DNA of 64,000 nt from Streptomyces fragilis (GTDB taxonomy: Bacteria; Actinomycetota; Actinomycetes; Streptomycetales; Streptomycetaceae). The translations under genes were made by a program, and so were the position numbers. The notes under the pieces were generated by a model. That model ran no database searches, was not told the DNA's origin, and worked only from the letters and a program-made list of their open reading frames with translations. This document shows, piece after piece, positions 24,035-32,955 of the stretch; within the stretch, counting starts at the first letter, position 1; every line of letters begins with the position of its first letter. The stretch spans positions 1 to 64,000 of the forward strand of contig NZ_BEVZ01000008.1 of the NCBI RefSeq assembly GCF_003112515.1, given 5' to 3'.

Positions 24035-25633
24035 ATGGCCCGCTCCGACGCCCGACCGCCCACCGTGCCGCATCGCATACGCACCCTTCTGCGGAGGAGG
24101 TCCGCCCCGGGCGTCCGGCCCGAGCCGGGCCGCCGCGCGCACCCCCTGGCGCGGGCCGCCGGGCTGGTCGCGGTGGTGGTGGGCGGCGCCTGGCTGGGCC
24201 TGCTGACCGTGGGCGTGGTCCGGGCCCCGGTCGGGCCGGTGAACACCACCATGGGCCTGCACCCCTCGGTGGACGGCGGCACCGAGATCCGCATCCCGCC
24301 GCTGGGCGCGCTGTCCCTGGACACCCACACCGCGCCCTTCCGGCTGCGGGTCGACGTCGACCAGCTGGACGCGGAACGCTCGCGCGACCTGGTCGACCAC
24401 CCCGAGCGCATCTCCGGCCTCCAGGACGCCATCGCCGAGGATGTCGGCGACGGCATCCTCACCCTCGCGGTCCGCTCGGGCGCCGCCGTGGTGGTGGGCG
24501 CGACGGCGCTGGGACTGATCGTCTACCGCCGCCCGCGCCGCGCCCTGGCCGCCGGCGGCCTCGCCCTCGCGCTGCTCGCCACCTCCGGGGCCACCGCCTG
24601 GGCCACCTGGAACCCCAACTCGGTGCTCGAGCCCCGGTTCTCCGGCCTGCTCTCCTCCGCGCCCTCGGTGGTGGGCAACGCGCGCAGCATCGTCTCCGAC
24701 TTCGACGTCTACCAGCAGGAACTGGCCCGCCTGGTCACCAACGTCACCAAGCTCTACGACGCCACCAGCACCCTCCCGGCCTACCAGCCCGACCCGACCA
24801 CCATCCGGGTCCTGCACGTCTCGGACATCCACCTCAACCCGGCGAGCTGGGAGATCATCGCCTCCCTGGTCGACCAGTACGAGATCGACGTCATCGTCGA
24901 CTCCGGCGACACCATGGACCACGGCACCAAGGCCGAGAACCGCTTCCTGGACCCGGTCGCGGACCTGGGCGCGCCCTACATATGGGTGCGCGGCAACCAC
25001 GACTCCCGGGACACGCAGACGTACCTCTCCGGCCTGGACGGCGTGCACGTGCTGGACGAGGGCCGGGCGGTCGACGTGGCCGGGCTGCGGTTCGCGGGCA
25101 TCGGCGACCCGCAGTTCACACCCGACCGGAGCAAGCCGCAGGGCGGGAAGGCCGCCGCGGAACGGGCCGGGGTGCAACTGGCCGCGGAGATCCGCGACCA
25201 CCGGCGCGCCGGGAAGCCGGTGGACGTCGCCGTCGTCCACGACCCGCAGGCGGCGCGGAAGGTGGACGGCGTGGTCCCGCTGGCGCTGTCCGGGCACATC
25301 CACAAGCAGCGGACCTGGCTGATGGAGCTGGGCACCCGGCTGCGCACCGAGGGGTCCACCGGCGGCGGTGGACTGCGGGCGCTGGAGGGGAAGAAGCCGG
25401 ATCCGATCGAGACCTCGGTCCTCTACTTCGACCGGGACAGCCGCCGGCTGCAGGCCTGGGACGAGATCCGGCTGGGCGGCCTCGGCCTCACGACCGCCGA
25501 GGTGAGCCGCCACCTGGTGAAGGAGAACCAGCCGGGCGGGGCCTCTCCCGCGCCCTCCGGTTCCGGCTCCGGATCACCCTCGGTTCCGTCCACCGCGGAG
25601 GCTTCGCCACGGCGGTCCGGTGGCGACCGCTGA
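24035..25633 (+). CDS. Membrane metallophosphoesterase
   Basis: 532 residues. Transmembrane segments occur near residues 40-62 and in the region VVVGATALGLIVY to ALLATSGATAWATW. The C-terminal half is a calcineurin-type phosphoesterase: DIHLNP, SGDTMDHG, GNHDS, VVHDP and LSGHIHKQ supply the two-metal site. The tail is Ser/Pro-rich. The domain follows the membrane part and probably lies outside. The ATG at 24035 has no ribosome-binding site but a TACGGT -10-like motif just before it, so the mRNA may be leaderless. Substrate unknown. Confidence 0.9.
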   Translation: MARSDARPPTVPHRIRTLLRRRSAPGVRPEPGRRAHPLARAAGLVAVVVGGAWLGLLTVGVVRAPVGPVNTTMGLHPSVDGGTEIRIPPLGALSLDTHTAPFRLRVDVDQLDAERSRDLVDHPERISGLQDAIAEDVGDGILTLAVRSGAAVVVGATALGLIVYRRPRRALAAGGLALALLATSGATAWATWNPNSVLEPRFSGLLSSAPSVVGNARSIVSDFDVYQQELARLVTNVTKLYDATSTLPAYQPDPTTIRVLHVSDIHLNPASWEIIASLVDQYEIDVIVDSGDTMDHGTKAENRFLDPVADLGAPYIWVRGNHDSRDTQTYLSGLDGVHVLDEGRAVDVAGLRFAGIGDPQFTPDRSKPQGGKAAAERAGVQLAAEIRDHRRAGKPVDVAVVHDPQAARKVDGVVPLALSGHIHKQRTWLMELGTRLRTEGSTGGGGLRALEGKKPDPIETSVLYFDRDSRRLQAWDEIRLGGLGLTTAEVSRHLVKENQPGGASPAPSGSGSGSPSVPSTAEASPRRSGGDR

Positions 25634-25638
25634 ACGTT

Positions 25639-25668
25639 TTGGCGATACCCCCCGGCATCACCTATGCT
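25639..25668 (+). promoter_or_regulatory. Promoter of the tRNA-Glu/Asp/Phe cluster
   Basis: -35 TTGGCG (25639-25644), 18-bp spacer, -10 TATGCT (25663-25668), 46 bp upstream of tRNA-Glu and immediately after the phosphoesterase stop codon. Confidence 0.7.
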
Positions 25669-25713
25669 TCTCACGTCCCCGACGCGCTGAGAAGCGCCCA
25701 GGCGGGCCGTATA

Positions 25714-25786
25714 GCCCTCATCGTCTAGCGGCCTAGGACGCCGCCCTTTCAAGGCGGTAGCACGGGTTCGAATCCCGTTGGGGGCA
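25714..25786 (+). tRNA. tRNA-Glu (TTC)
   Basis: 73 nt; acceptor GCCCTCA pairs with TGGGGGC, anticodon loop CTTTCAA gives TTC, T-loop GGTTCGAATCC. First of three tRNAs in one cluster. Confidence 0.96.
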
Positions 25787-25833
25787 CGCAAGATCGTGTG
25801 CGACACTGTTAACGCAAGACGCGCACAAAGCTA

Positions 25834-25908
25834 GGTCCTGTGGAGCAGTTTGGAGTGCTCGCCACCCTGTCAAGGTGGAGGCCGCGGGTTCAAATCCCGT
25901 CAGGACCG
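25834..25908 (+). tRNA. tRNA-Asp (GTC), copy 1
   Basis: 75 nt; acceptor GGTCCTG pairs with CAGGACC, anticodon loop CTGTCAA gives GTC. Identical in sequence to the tRNA at 30248-30322. Confidence 0.96.
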
Positions 25909-25932
25909 CTGAGGTTTCACCTGAAACCTCGT

Positions 25933-26006
25933 GGCTGGGTAGCTCAGCTGGTACGAGCGTCCGCCTGAAAAGCGGAAGGTCCCCGGTTCGACCCCGGGCC
26001 CAGCCA
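25933..26006 (+). tRNA. tRNA-Phe (GAA)
   Basis: 74 nt; acceptor GGCTGGG pairs with CCCAGCC, anticodon loop CTGAAAA gives GAA, T-arm GGTTCGACCCC. Last of the cluster. Confidence 0.96.
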
Positions 26007-26012
26007 CCGCCA

Positions 26013-26047
26013 GGAAGACCCCCTTCGGTTACCGAAGGGGGTCTTCC
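26013..26047 (+). terminator. Terminator of the tRNA cluster
   Basis: Perfect 16-bp stem GGAAGACCCCCTTCGG, loop TTA, then its complement, seven bases after tRNA-Phe. Confidence 0.88.
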
Positions 26048-26128
26048 GCTGTGCCGTCCTCGCTCAGGCCGGGGCACCGCCCCCGGTTAATGCGCTCGCC
26101 ACCCCGTTCGGGAAGGTGCGATCCTGGA

Positions 26129-29100
26129 ATGCGTATGTCTACGCAGCCTGCCTCCGCCCCCGCCGCGCCCGCCTTCGGCGACATCGCCCACCGCCTGGCC
26201 CAGCTCTCCCTGCGGGAGGCTCACCGGCTGGGGCGGCGACTCGAAGGCGCCCGCAGGATCCGCAAGCCCGAGGCCCGGGCCGCCGTGCTCGCCGAGATCG
26301 CGGCGGAGGTGGAGAAGGCCGAGGCCAGGCTGGCCGAGCGGGCCTCCCGGGTGCCGGCCATCACCTATCCGCAGGCCCTCCCGGTCAGCCAGAAGAAGGA
26401 CGACATCGCCGAGGCGATCCGCGACCACCAGGTCGTGATCGTCGCGGGTGAGACCGGCTCCGGCAAGACGACGCAGATCCCCAAGATCTGCATGGAGCTG
26501 GGCCGCGGCGTCCGCGGGATGATCGGCCACACCCAGCCCCGCCGCATCGCCGCCCGCACGGTGGCCGAGCGCGTGGCCGAGGAGCTGAACACCCCGCTGG
26601 GCGAGGCCGTCGGCTGGAAGGTCCGGTTCACCGACCAGGTCGGCCAGGACACCTACGTCAAGCTGATGACGGACGGCATCCTGCTGGCCGAGATCCAGAC
26701 CGACCGCGATCTGCGCGCCTACGACACGATCATCATCGACGAGGCGCACGAGCGGTCCCTCAACATCGACTTCCTGCTGGGCTACCTGGCCCAGCTGCTC
26801 CCCCGCCGCCCCGACCTCAAGGTCGTCATCACCTCGGCGACCATCGACCCGGAACGGTTCTCCCGGCACTTCGGCGACGCCCCGATCATCGAGGTCAGCG
26901 GCCGCACCTACCCGGTGGAGGTCCGCTACCGGCCGCTGCTGGAGGAGGACTCCCAGGAGACGGACCGCGACCAGATCACCGCGATCACCGACGCCTGCGA
27001 GGAACTGATGGCGGAGGGACCGGGCGACATCCTGGTCTTCCTCTCCGGCGAGCGGGAGATCCGCGACACCGCGGACGCGCTCACCAAGAAGCGGTACCGG
27101 TCCACCCAGATCCTGCCGCTCTACGCCCGGCTCTCCCACGCCGAGCAGCACCGGGTCTTCCAGCAGCACTCCGGCCGCCGGATCGTGCTGGCCACCAACG
27201 TGGCCGAGACCTCGCTGACGGTGCCGGGCATCAAGTACGTGATCGACCCCGGCTTCGCCCGGATCTCCCGCTACAGCCACCGCACCAAGGTGCAGCGGCT
27301 GCCGATCGAACCGGTCTCCCAGGCCAGCGCCAACCAGCGCAAGGGCCGCTGCGGCCGCACCAGCGACGGCATCTGCATCCGCCTCTACTCCGAGGACGAC
27401 TTCGAGGCGCGCCCGGAGTTCACCGACGCGGAGATCCTGCGCACCAACCTGGCCTCGGTCATCCTGCAGATGACCGCCGCCGGCCTGGGCGACATCGAGA
27501 AGTTCCCCTTCATCGATCCGCCGGACCACCGCAACATCCGTGACGGCGTCCAGCTGCTGCAGGAGCTCGGCGCGCTGGACCCGGCGGAGAAGGACCCGCG
27601 CAAGCGCCTCACCGACACGGGCCGCAAGCTCGCCCAGCTGCCGGTGGACCCGCGGCTGGCGCGGATGGTGCTGGAGGCCGACCGCAACGGCTGTGTCCGC
27701 GAGGTCATGGTGATCGCCTCCGCCCTCTCCATCCAGGACCCGCGCGAGCGGCCCGCCGACAAGCAGGCACAGGCCGACCAGCAGCACGCCCGGTTCAAGG
27801 ACGAGTCCAGCGACTTCCTGGCCTTCCTCAACCTGTGGCGCTACGTCCGCGAGCAGCAGAAGGAGCGCGGCTCGTCCGCGTTCCGCCGGATGTGCAAGCA
27901 GGAGTACCTGAACTTCCTGCGGATCCGCGAGTGGCAGGACATCTACAGCCAGCTCCGTTCGGTGGCCCAGCAGATGGGGATACGCCTCAACGAGGAGGAC
28001 GCCCCCGAACAGTCCGTCCACGTCTCGCTGCTGGCCGGTCTGCTCTCGCACATCGGCATGAAGGACGTGAAGGACTCCGGGACCACCAAGGAGTCCGGGA
28101 AGGGCGCCACGAGGAACGAGTACCTCGGCGCGCGCAACGCCAAGTTCGCGATCTTCCCCGGCTCGGCGCTCTTCCGGAAGCCGCCGAGGTTCGTGATGTC
28201 GGCCGAACTGGTGGAGACCTCCCGCCTGTGGGCGCGGGTCAACGCGAAGATCGAGCCGGAGTGGGTGGAGCCGCTCGCCGGCCACCTGCTCAAGCGGACC
28301 TACAGCGAGCCGCACTGGGAGAAGGACCAGGCCGCGGTGATGGCGTACGAGAAGGTGACGCTCTACGGCGTCCCGATCGTCGCCCAGCGGAAGGTGAACT
28401 ACGGGCGCATCGACCCCGAGGTCTCCCGCGAACTCTTCATCCGCAACGCCCTGGTGGAGGGCGACTGGCGCACCCACCACAAGTTCTACGCGGACAACCG
28501 CAAGCTGCTCACCGAGGTCGAGGAGCTCGAGCACCGGGCCCGCCGCCGGGACATCCTGGTCGACGACGAGACCCTCTACGACTTCTACGACCAGCGGATC
28601 CCCGAGCACGTCGTCTCCGGCGCGCACTTCGACTCGTGGTGGAAGCACAAGCGCCATGAGGAGCCGGACCTGCTCGACTTCGAGCGGTCCATGCTCATCA
28701 ACGAGAAGGCCGGCCAGGTCACCAAGGACGACTACCCGGACTCCTGGCGGCAGGGCCGGCTGAAGTTCCGCGTCACCTACCAGTTCGAGCCCGGCGCGGA
28801 CGCGGACGGCGTCACCGTGCACATCCCGCTGCAGGTGCTCAACCAGGTGACCGACGAGGGCTTCGACTGGCAGATCCCCGGCCTGCGCGAGGAACTGGTC
28901 ACCGAGATGATCCGCTCGCTCCCCAAGCCGATCCGCCGCAACTACGTCCCGGCGCCCAACTTCGCGCAGCGGTTCCTCGGCGTGGCGGTGCCGGGCCAGG
29001 AGCCGCTGGACGTGGCCATGGCGCGGGAGCTGCACCGCATGGTGGGCGTGCGCCTGGAGCCCGACGACTTCGACCGGTCGAAGGTGCCGGACCACCTCAA

Positions 29101-30121
29101 GGTGACGTTCCGGATCGTCGACGAACGGCGGCGCAAGCTGGCCGAGGACAAGGACCTCGAGGCGCTGAAGCTGCGGCTGCGCCCCAAGGCCCGCCAGGCC
29201 CTCTCCAAGGCCGCCGCGGCCACCGCCGAACGCTCGGGCGGTCCTTCGCTGGAGCGGACGGGCCTGACGGACTGGACGATCGGCACGCTGGTCCGGGTCT
29301 TCGAGACCAAGCGGGCCGGCCAGCCGGTGAAGGCCTTCCCCGCGCTGGTGGACGACGGCGACACGGTCTCGGTGCGGCTGTTCGACAGCGAGGCCGAGCA
29401 GGCCGAGGCCATGTGGCGGGGCACCCGGCGGCTGATCGTGCGCAACATCCCGGTCAACCCGGCGAAGTTCGCGCTGGACCGCCTCTCCAACGCGCAGAAG
29501 CTGGCCCTGTCGGCCAACCCGCACGGCTCCGTGCAGGCGTTGTTCGACGACTGCGCGCTCGCGGCGGCGGACAAGCTGATCGCGGACTTCGGGGGTCCGG
29601 TCTGGGACGAGGAGTCCTACCGGAAGCTCTACGACAAGGTGCGGGCCGAGATCGTGGACACCACGGTGCGCGCGGTCGGCCAGGTGCAGCAGGTGCTGGC
29701 CGCCTGGCAGGCGTGCGAGCGGCGGCTGAAGTCGGTGAGGAGCCCCGCCCTGCTGGCCAACCTCACGGACGTCCGGAGCCAGTTGGACGGCCTCGTGAAG
29801 CCGGGCTTCGTCACCGAGGCCGGACTCGCGCGGCTGCCGCACCTGATGCGGTACCTGGTGGCGGCCGACCGGCGGCTGCAGCAGATGGCCTCCAACGTCC
29901 AGCGGGACACCACCCGCATGGAGAAGGTCCACGAGATGCAGGACGAGTACGCCTGGCTCCTGGAGCAGATGCCGCAGGGCCGCCCGGTGCCGCGGGCGGT
30001 GCGGGAGGTCCGGTGGATGATCGAGGAGCTGCGGGTCAGCTACTTCGCGCACGCGCTGGGGACGGCGTATCCGGTCTCGGACAAGCGGATCGTGAAGACC
30101 ATCGACGGGCTGGCCCCCTGA
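26129..30121 (+). CDS. hrpA: ATP-dependent RNA helicase HrpA
   Basis: 1330 residues, the usual length of the large DEAH-box helicase HrpA. The core near the N-terminus has Walker A GETGSGKTTQ, DEAH motif IDEAHERSLN, ITSATID, and the QRKGRCGRTSDG motif VI region. Winged-helix, ratchet and OB-like segments follow, and the last ~500 residues form the HrpA-specific C-terminal extension. In other bacteria HrpA unwinds mRNA and rescues stalled ribosomes. ATGs at 26129 and 26135 are both possible; neither has an ideal ribosome-binding site. The gene lies between two identical tRNA-Asp genes. Confidence 0.95.
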   Translation: MRMSTQPASAPAAPAFGDIAHRLAQLSLREAHRLGRRLEGARRIRKPEARAAVLAEIAAEVEKAEARLAERASRVPAITYPQALPVSQKKDDIAEAIRDHQVVIVAGETGSGKTTQIPKICMELGRGVRGMIGHTQPRRIAARTVAERVAEELNTPLGEAVGWKVRFTDQVGQDTYVKLMTDGILLAEIQTDRDLRAYDTIIIDEAHERSLNIDFLLGYLAQLLPRRPDLKVVITSATIDPERFSRHFGDAPIIEVSGRTYPVEVRYRPLLEEDSQETDRDQITAITDACEELMAEGPGDILVFLSGEREIRDTADALTKKRYRSTQILPLYARLSHAEQHRVFQQHSGRRIVLATNVAETSLTVPGIKYVIDPGFARISRYSHRTKVQRLPIEPVSQASANQRKGRCGRTSDGICIRLYSEDDFEARPEFTDAEILRTNLASVILQMTAAGLGDIEKFPFIDPPDHRNIRDGVQLLQELGALDPAEKDPRKRLTDTGRKLAQLPVDPRLARMVLEADRNGCVREVMVIASALSIQDPRERPADKQAQADQQHARFKDESSDFLAFLNLWRYVREQQKERGSSAFRRMCKQEYLNFLRIREWQDIYSQLRSVAQQMGIRLNEEDAPEQSVHVSLLAGLLSHIGMKDVKDSGTTKESGKGATRNEYLGARNAKFAIFPGSALFRKPPRFVMSAELVETSRLWARVNAKIEPEWVEPLAGHLLKRTYSEPHWEKDQAAVMAYEKVTLYGVPIVAQRKVNYGRIDPEVSRELFIRNALVEGDWRTHHKFYADNRKLLTEVEELEHRARRRDILVDDETLYDFYDQRIPEHVVSGAHFDSWWKHKRHEEPDLLDFERSMLINEKAGQVTKDDYPDSWRQGRLKFRVTYQFEPGADADGVTVHIPLQVLNQVTDEGFDWQIPGLREELVTEMIRSLPKPIRRNYVPAPNFAQRFLGVAVPGQEPLDVAMARELHRMVGVRLEPDDFDRSKVPDHLKVTFRIVDERRRKLAEDKDLEALKLRLRPKARQALSKAAAATAERSGGPSLERTGLTDWTIGTLVRVFETKRAGQPVKAFPALVDDGDTVSVRLFDSEAEQAEAMWRGTRRLIVRNIPVNPAKFALDRLSNAQKLALSANPHGSVQALFDDCALAAADKLIADFGGPVWDEESYRKLYDKVRAEIVDTTVRAVGQVQQVLAAWQACERRLKSVRSPALLANLTDVRSQLDGLVKPGFVTEAGLARLPHLMRYLVAADRRLQQMASNVQRDTTRMEKVHEMQDEYAWLLEQMPQGRPVPRAVREVRWMIEELRVSYFAHALGTAYPVSDKRIVKTIDGLAP

Positions 30122-30161
30122 GCTGCCCCGAACGGGTGACGGGGCACTGACCCACAGTGAG

Positions 30162-30191
30162 TTCGACCAGGCGGCCGTACTCCTGTAGAGT
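30162..30191 (+). promoter_or_regulatory. Promoter of tRNA-Asp copy 2
   Basis: -35 TTCGAC (30162-30167), 18-bp spacer, -10 TAGAGT (30186-30191), 56 bp upstream of the tRNA. Confidence 0.65.
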
Positions 30192-30247
30192 CCTTCTCGC
30201 AGCACAGCGCAGGGGACCGAACAGGAAACCCACGGTGTGAAGCACCT

Positions 30248-30322
30248 GGTCCTGTGGAGCAGTTTGGAGTGCTCGCCACCCTGTCAAGGTGGAGGCCGCG
30301 GGTTCAAATCCCGTCAGGACCG
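30248..30322 (+). tRNA. tRNA-Asp (GTC), copy 2
   Basis: 75 nt, identical to 25834-25908 over the whole gene. Own promoter upstream and a hairpin terminator downstream. Confidence 0.96.
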
Positions 30323-30331
30323 CACTTCTTA

Positions 30332-30362
30332 GAAGGCCCGCACCTCATCGGTGCGGGCCTTC
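30332..30362 (+). terminator. Terminator of tRNA-Asp copy 2
   Basis: Perfect 13-bp stem GAAGGCCCGCACC, loop TCATC, then its complement, ten bases after the tRNA. Confidence 0.85.
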
Positions 30363-30933
30363 GTCGTGCGCCCCCGAACGGGAGACGGCCGAGCCCCGCT
30401 AAGGCCCCGAGGGCCGGCCGCGCCAGGGGCCGACCGGAGAGCGGGTGTGGGGAGGGCCCGGCGGGGCATCCGGGTCCGGGAGGACGCCCCCGAAAGGGCG
30501 TCAGAAACCGACCACGGCCCCGGAAAGACCTCTCCGACCCTCCCGCGCCCCGGCGCGCCCAGCGGGGCCTGACGCGCCCTCCAGAGGCCCCGCGCTCCGG
30601 CGCCACGAGGTGCGCGGGGAGCCCGCCGCACCGACGGGCGCCGACGGCGGCATATGCCCCTGTCCCACCCAATAGCGCACGTGTCGCACCGGCAACAAGC
30701 CGTCGTCGGTGTGAAAGGTGTCACCTCATCAGTTTTTCAAAGGGGCGTAGTTAACCCCTGCTTACATCATGTCAATTTTATATGTGCAATTGCACTCTCC
30801 CTCCGGGCCCGCGCCGGACTCCGCCCGACGCCCTGACCGCCGCCCTGATCTGCGCGGACGCGCGGGGGGTGGAGATCCGCCGGAGGTCCCGCGAAGGGGC
30901 CCTGGAGAGGCCTTCAGCCGTCGTCGTGAGGGC
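30363..30933. other. Intergenic region with an AT-rich patch
   Basis: Convergent gap between tRNA-Asp and the bldC terminator with no credible gene. Most is GC-rich, but about 30718-30793 is strikingly AT-rich for this genome, containing CAGTTTTTCAAAGG, TAGTTAACC and CAATTTTATATGTGCAATTG. Short open frames here lack ribosome-binding sites and normal codon bias. Confidence 0.5.
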
Positions 30934-30974
30934 AAAAAAAGATCGCGCTGGACCCGGCGGAGTCCAGCGCGATC
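30934..30974 (-). terminator. Rho-independent terminator downstream of bldC
   Basis: On the minus strand, a perfect 13-bp stem GATCGCGCTGGAC (8-nt loop) is followed by seven Ts (A-run at 30934-30940). A textbook intrinsic terminator, unusual in Streptomyces for its T-tract, about 190 bp beyond the bldC stop. Confidence 0.85.
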
Positions 30975-31161
30975 GACGACGCGTCAACGTGCAAGGGGGT
31001 GTCCGAGGGGCCCGGAGGCCCTGGACGAGGTCCTGTTGGGGCAGGACCGGCGTCGTGTGGAGCTGAGTGACGGACGTCTCGGCGGCTGGGGGACCGCTTC
31101 GCGCGTCCTGCTATTCAATTGTGGGCACCGTGATCGCCACGGGCCTTCGAATCAATGGCTG

Positions 31162-31368
31162 TCAGGCCTCGCTACGCTGCTGGGGGATGCCCGCCAGCAG
31201 TGCGCGGACCTCGGCCTCGCGGTAGCGCCGGTGCCCGCCGAGCGTGCGGATCGACGTGAGCTTGCCGGCCTTCGCCCACCGCGTCACCGTCTTGGGGTCG
31301 ACGCGGAACATGGTGGCGACCTCAGCCGGGGTCAGCAGCGGCTCGGCATCAGGGGTGCGAGCGGTCAT
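31162..31368 (-). CDS. bldC: Developmental regulator BldC (MerR-like HTH)
   Basis: 68 residues, essentially a single MerR-type winged helix-turn-helix: LLTPAEVATMFRVDPKTVT, then the wing around RTLGGHRRYRE. It lacks the MerR dimerisation helix, as known for BldC, which binds direct repeats cooperatively and holds back the onset of development. The ATG at 31368 has AGGAGG seven bases upstream. An inverted repeat just upstream of the ribosome-binding site and an intrinsic terminator downstream frame the transcript. Confidence 0.97.
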   Translation of the reverse strand: MTARTPDAEPLLTPAEVATMFRVDPKTVTRWAKAGKLTSIRTLGGHRRYREAEVRALLAGIPQQRSEA

Positions 31369-31384
31369 GAGCGGCCTCCTCGGG

Positions 31385-31405
31385 AGAACCGACGTTCTCG
31401 GTTCT
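31385..31405. promoter_or_regulatory. Inverted repeat in the bldC leader
   Basis: AGAACCGA, five bases CGTTC, TCGGTTCT: perfect 8-bp arms, 17 bases upstream of the bldC start codon, so in the 5' leader. Could be an operator or RNA hairpin near the ribosome-binding site. Confidence 0.5.
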
Positions 31406-31606
31406 TTCCTCTAAATTCTGCACCTTGACCCGCGTTGCCCGAAATGGCGGACGCGGGTCGAGTCGGTTATAGGACGAACGGCTTGTCCTCGGCACTACAA
31501 CTACACCATCTGTCCAGCCGCGTCGGCCAAACCGATGGAATTGCCCTCCCAGGTGTTCATCAGCGACGGAAGCCGATGGACCGTGCCATAACGGACAGTC
31601 ACTCCA

Positions 31607-31625
31607 CTGTGACGATCAGTCACAG
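31607..31625. promoter_or_regulatory. CRP/FNR-like palindrome upstream of bldC
   Basis: CTGTGAC, GATCA, GTCACAG: perfect 7-bp arms. It resembles the CRP-family pattern TGTGA...TCACA, though the spacing is one base longer than usual. It lies about 240 bp upstream of bldC. Confidence 0.4.
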
Positions 31626-31874
31626 AGTCCACAGAGGCCATCAGACCCCCCAGGCGTCCAGCACCGATGCCCGCCCAGGCGGACAGCAGGAGCCCTCCCC
31701 GGACTCCTTGTCCTATTTTGGCATGAGGGGTGGCAAGATACGCAAGGGCCGGGTACGTGCACTCCGTCACGCTTAGGGACGTGTGTCCGTTTCGTGACGG
31801 GCGTGCATACGGGTCCGCCACGCTCCGGGGCTCACCACCGTGCGCCGCGGGGCTCACACCGTGCGCGCCGGGCG

Positions 31875-32708
31875 TCAGCTGGCCAGCCCGCGCTGCCGGA
31901 CCGCCCGCCACCGGTCCACCAGGCGCTCGTACGCCTCGCCGGCCGCCTCCCCGTCGCCGTCGCGCAGCGCCGCCAGGGCCTCGGCCGCGTCCGCGGCCGA
32001 GTGGTCCTCGGCGAGGTCGCCGGCCGGGAGGGCGTGCACCAGCCCTCCGTAGTCCAGCTCCACCAGGGAGCGCGGGTGGAACTCCTCAAGCCACCGGCCC
32101 ACCCCGACCAGCGCCTCGGTCACCGGGCCCTCGCCCACCGACTCGCGCACCGTGCGCAGGCCGCGCGCCAGGCGCCGGCGCGCGTCGACCATCCGGGTCC
32201 GGTAGCGGAGCACCGGCGGCCCGCCGCCCGTGCCGGGCCGCCACTCCCGTTCCTCGTCGGCGACCAGCACGAACCAGTGGCCCGGGACGTGCCAGGTGGC
32301 GCTGCGGATCCAGGGCCTGGCGTCCGGATGGCGGACCAGCCACCGCTCGTAGTCCCGGGCGGCCTCCTCGCGCACCACCGGCGGCAGCACGGCGTCCAGG
32401 ACGGTCGGCGGAAGGTCCGTCCCGAAGTCCCGCAGCGCCTGCCACCCGCGCAGCCGGGTGCGCCAGGGGCACACGCACACCACGCCGTCCACCTCGGTGA
32501 CGAACGCGTCCCCGCTCTCGTGGACCGGCACCGGCGACGGCGGGGTGGCCAGCAGGTCGGCGAGGGAACGCCGCAGTTCGTCCTGGCAGGTGGGCCGTCC
32601 CGGGCGGGCCGCGTAACGCTCCCAGTGGGCGCGCTCCTCGCGGGGGAAGGCGGCCAGTGGTTCGTAGACCCGCAGATAGGCGGGATAGGGGACGATCACC
32701 GAGGTCAC
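31875..32708 (-). CDS. Conserved hypothetical protein, function unknown
   Basis: 277 residues, soluble, rich in Arg and Trp, with no signal peptide or membrane segment. Phrases such as SVIVPYPAYLRVYEPL at the start and VELDYGGLVHALPAGD near the end look like a conserved Streptomyces protein always found between bldC and vdh (memory of synteny). No catalytic motif is recognised. The start is set at GTG 32708; GTG 32717 would overlap its own ribosome-binding site. It is divergent from vdh and upstream of bldC on the same strand, separated by 506 bp. Confidence 0.82.
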   Translation of the reverse strand: MTSVIVPYPAYLRVYEPLAAFPREERAHWERYAARPGRPTCQDELRRSLADLLATPPSPVPVHESGDAFVTEVDGVVCVCPWRTRLRGWQALRDFGTDLPPTVLDAVLPPVVREEAARDYERWLVRHPDARPWIRSATWHVPGHWFVLVADEEREWRPGTGGGPPVLRYRTRMVDARRRLARGLRTVRESVGEGPVTEALVGVGRWLEEFHPRSLVELDYGGLVHALPAGDLAEDHSAADAAEALAALRDGDGEAAGEAYERLVDRWRAVRQRGLAS

Positions 32709-32955
32709 CTTGGGCACCCCTCCACCCTCCCCGAGGGCCGACGTCCGAAACCCGTCCCGCCCGGATCGGAAGTGGGCGCAATGCCGGGAAAAGCAGCCAG
32801 AACCGTCTAGGCCCGGACCGGCGCGTACTCCTCGCGTGGATGATCCTGTGCGGAGACGGTCAGGGCGGCGCTCCAGGCTCTACCCTCGTGCCACGGTCCC
32901 CGCCACCCGTACGGGGACCGCCGTAACCGCCGCTTCTCATCCAGGAGTCACCACC

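Larger units (their letters stand above)
31369..31874. other. Upstream region of bldC
   Basis: 506 bp without a supported gene, less GC-rich than its surroundings. Contains the inverted repeats at 31385-31405 and 31607-31625. Possible minus-strand -10 elements near 31410 (CAGAAT, TTTAGA) could drive bldC. Confidence 0.5.

Noticed and set aside
20261..25633. A 1790-codon plus-strand frame
   Set aside because: Antisense to the repeat-tailed DEAD-box helicase and to the lipoprotein and peptidase genes; only its 3' end (the metallophosphoesterase) is a real gene.
26087..30205. A 1372-codon minus-strand frame opposite hrpA
   Set aside because: Shadow of hrpA: composition reflects GC-rich third positions, while the plus strand has all helicase motifs.
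30363..31161. An integrated element at tRNA-Asp
   Set aside because: No integrase, no third copy of the tRNA 3' end, and no foreign-looking genes; only a short AT-rich patch.
30769..31428. A 219-codon plus-strand gene opposite bldC
   Set aside because: Overlaps bldC antisense, crosses an intrinsic terminator and has no ribosome-binding site.
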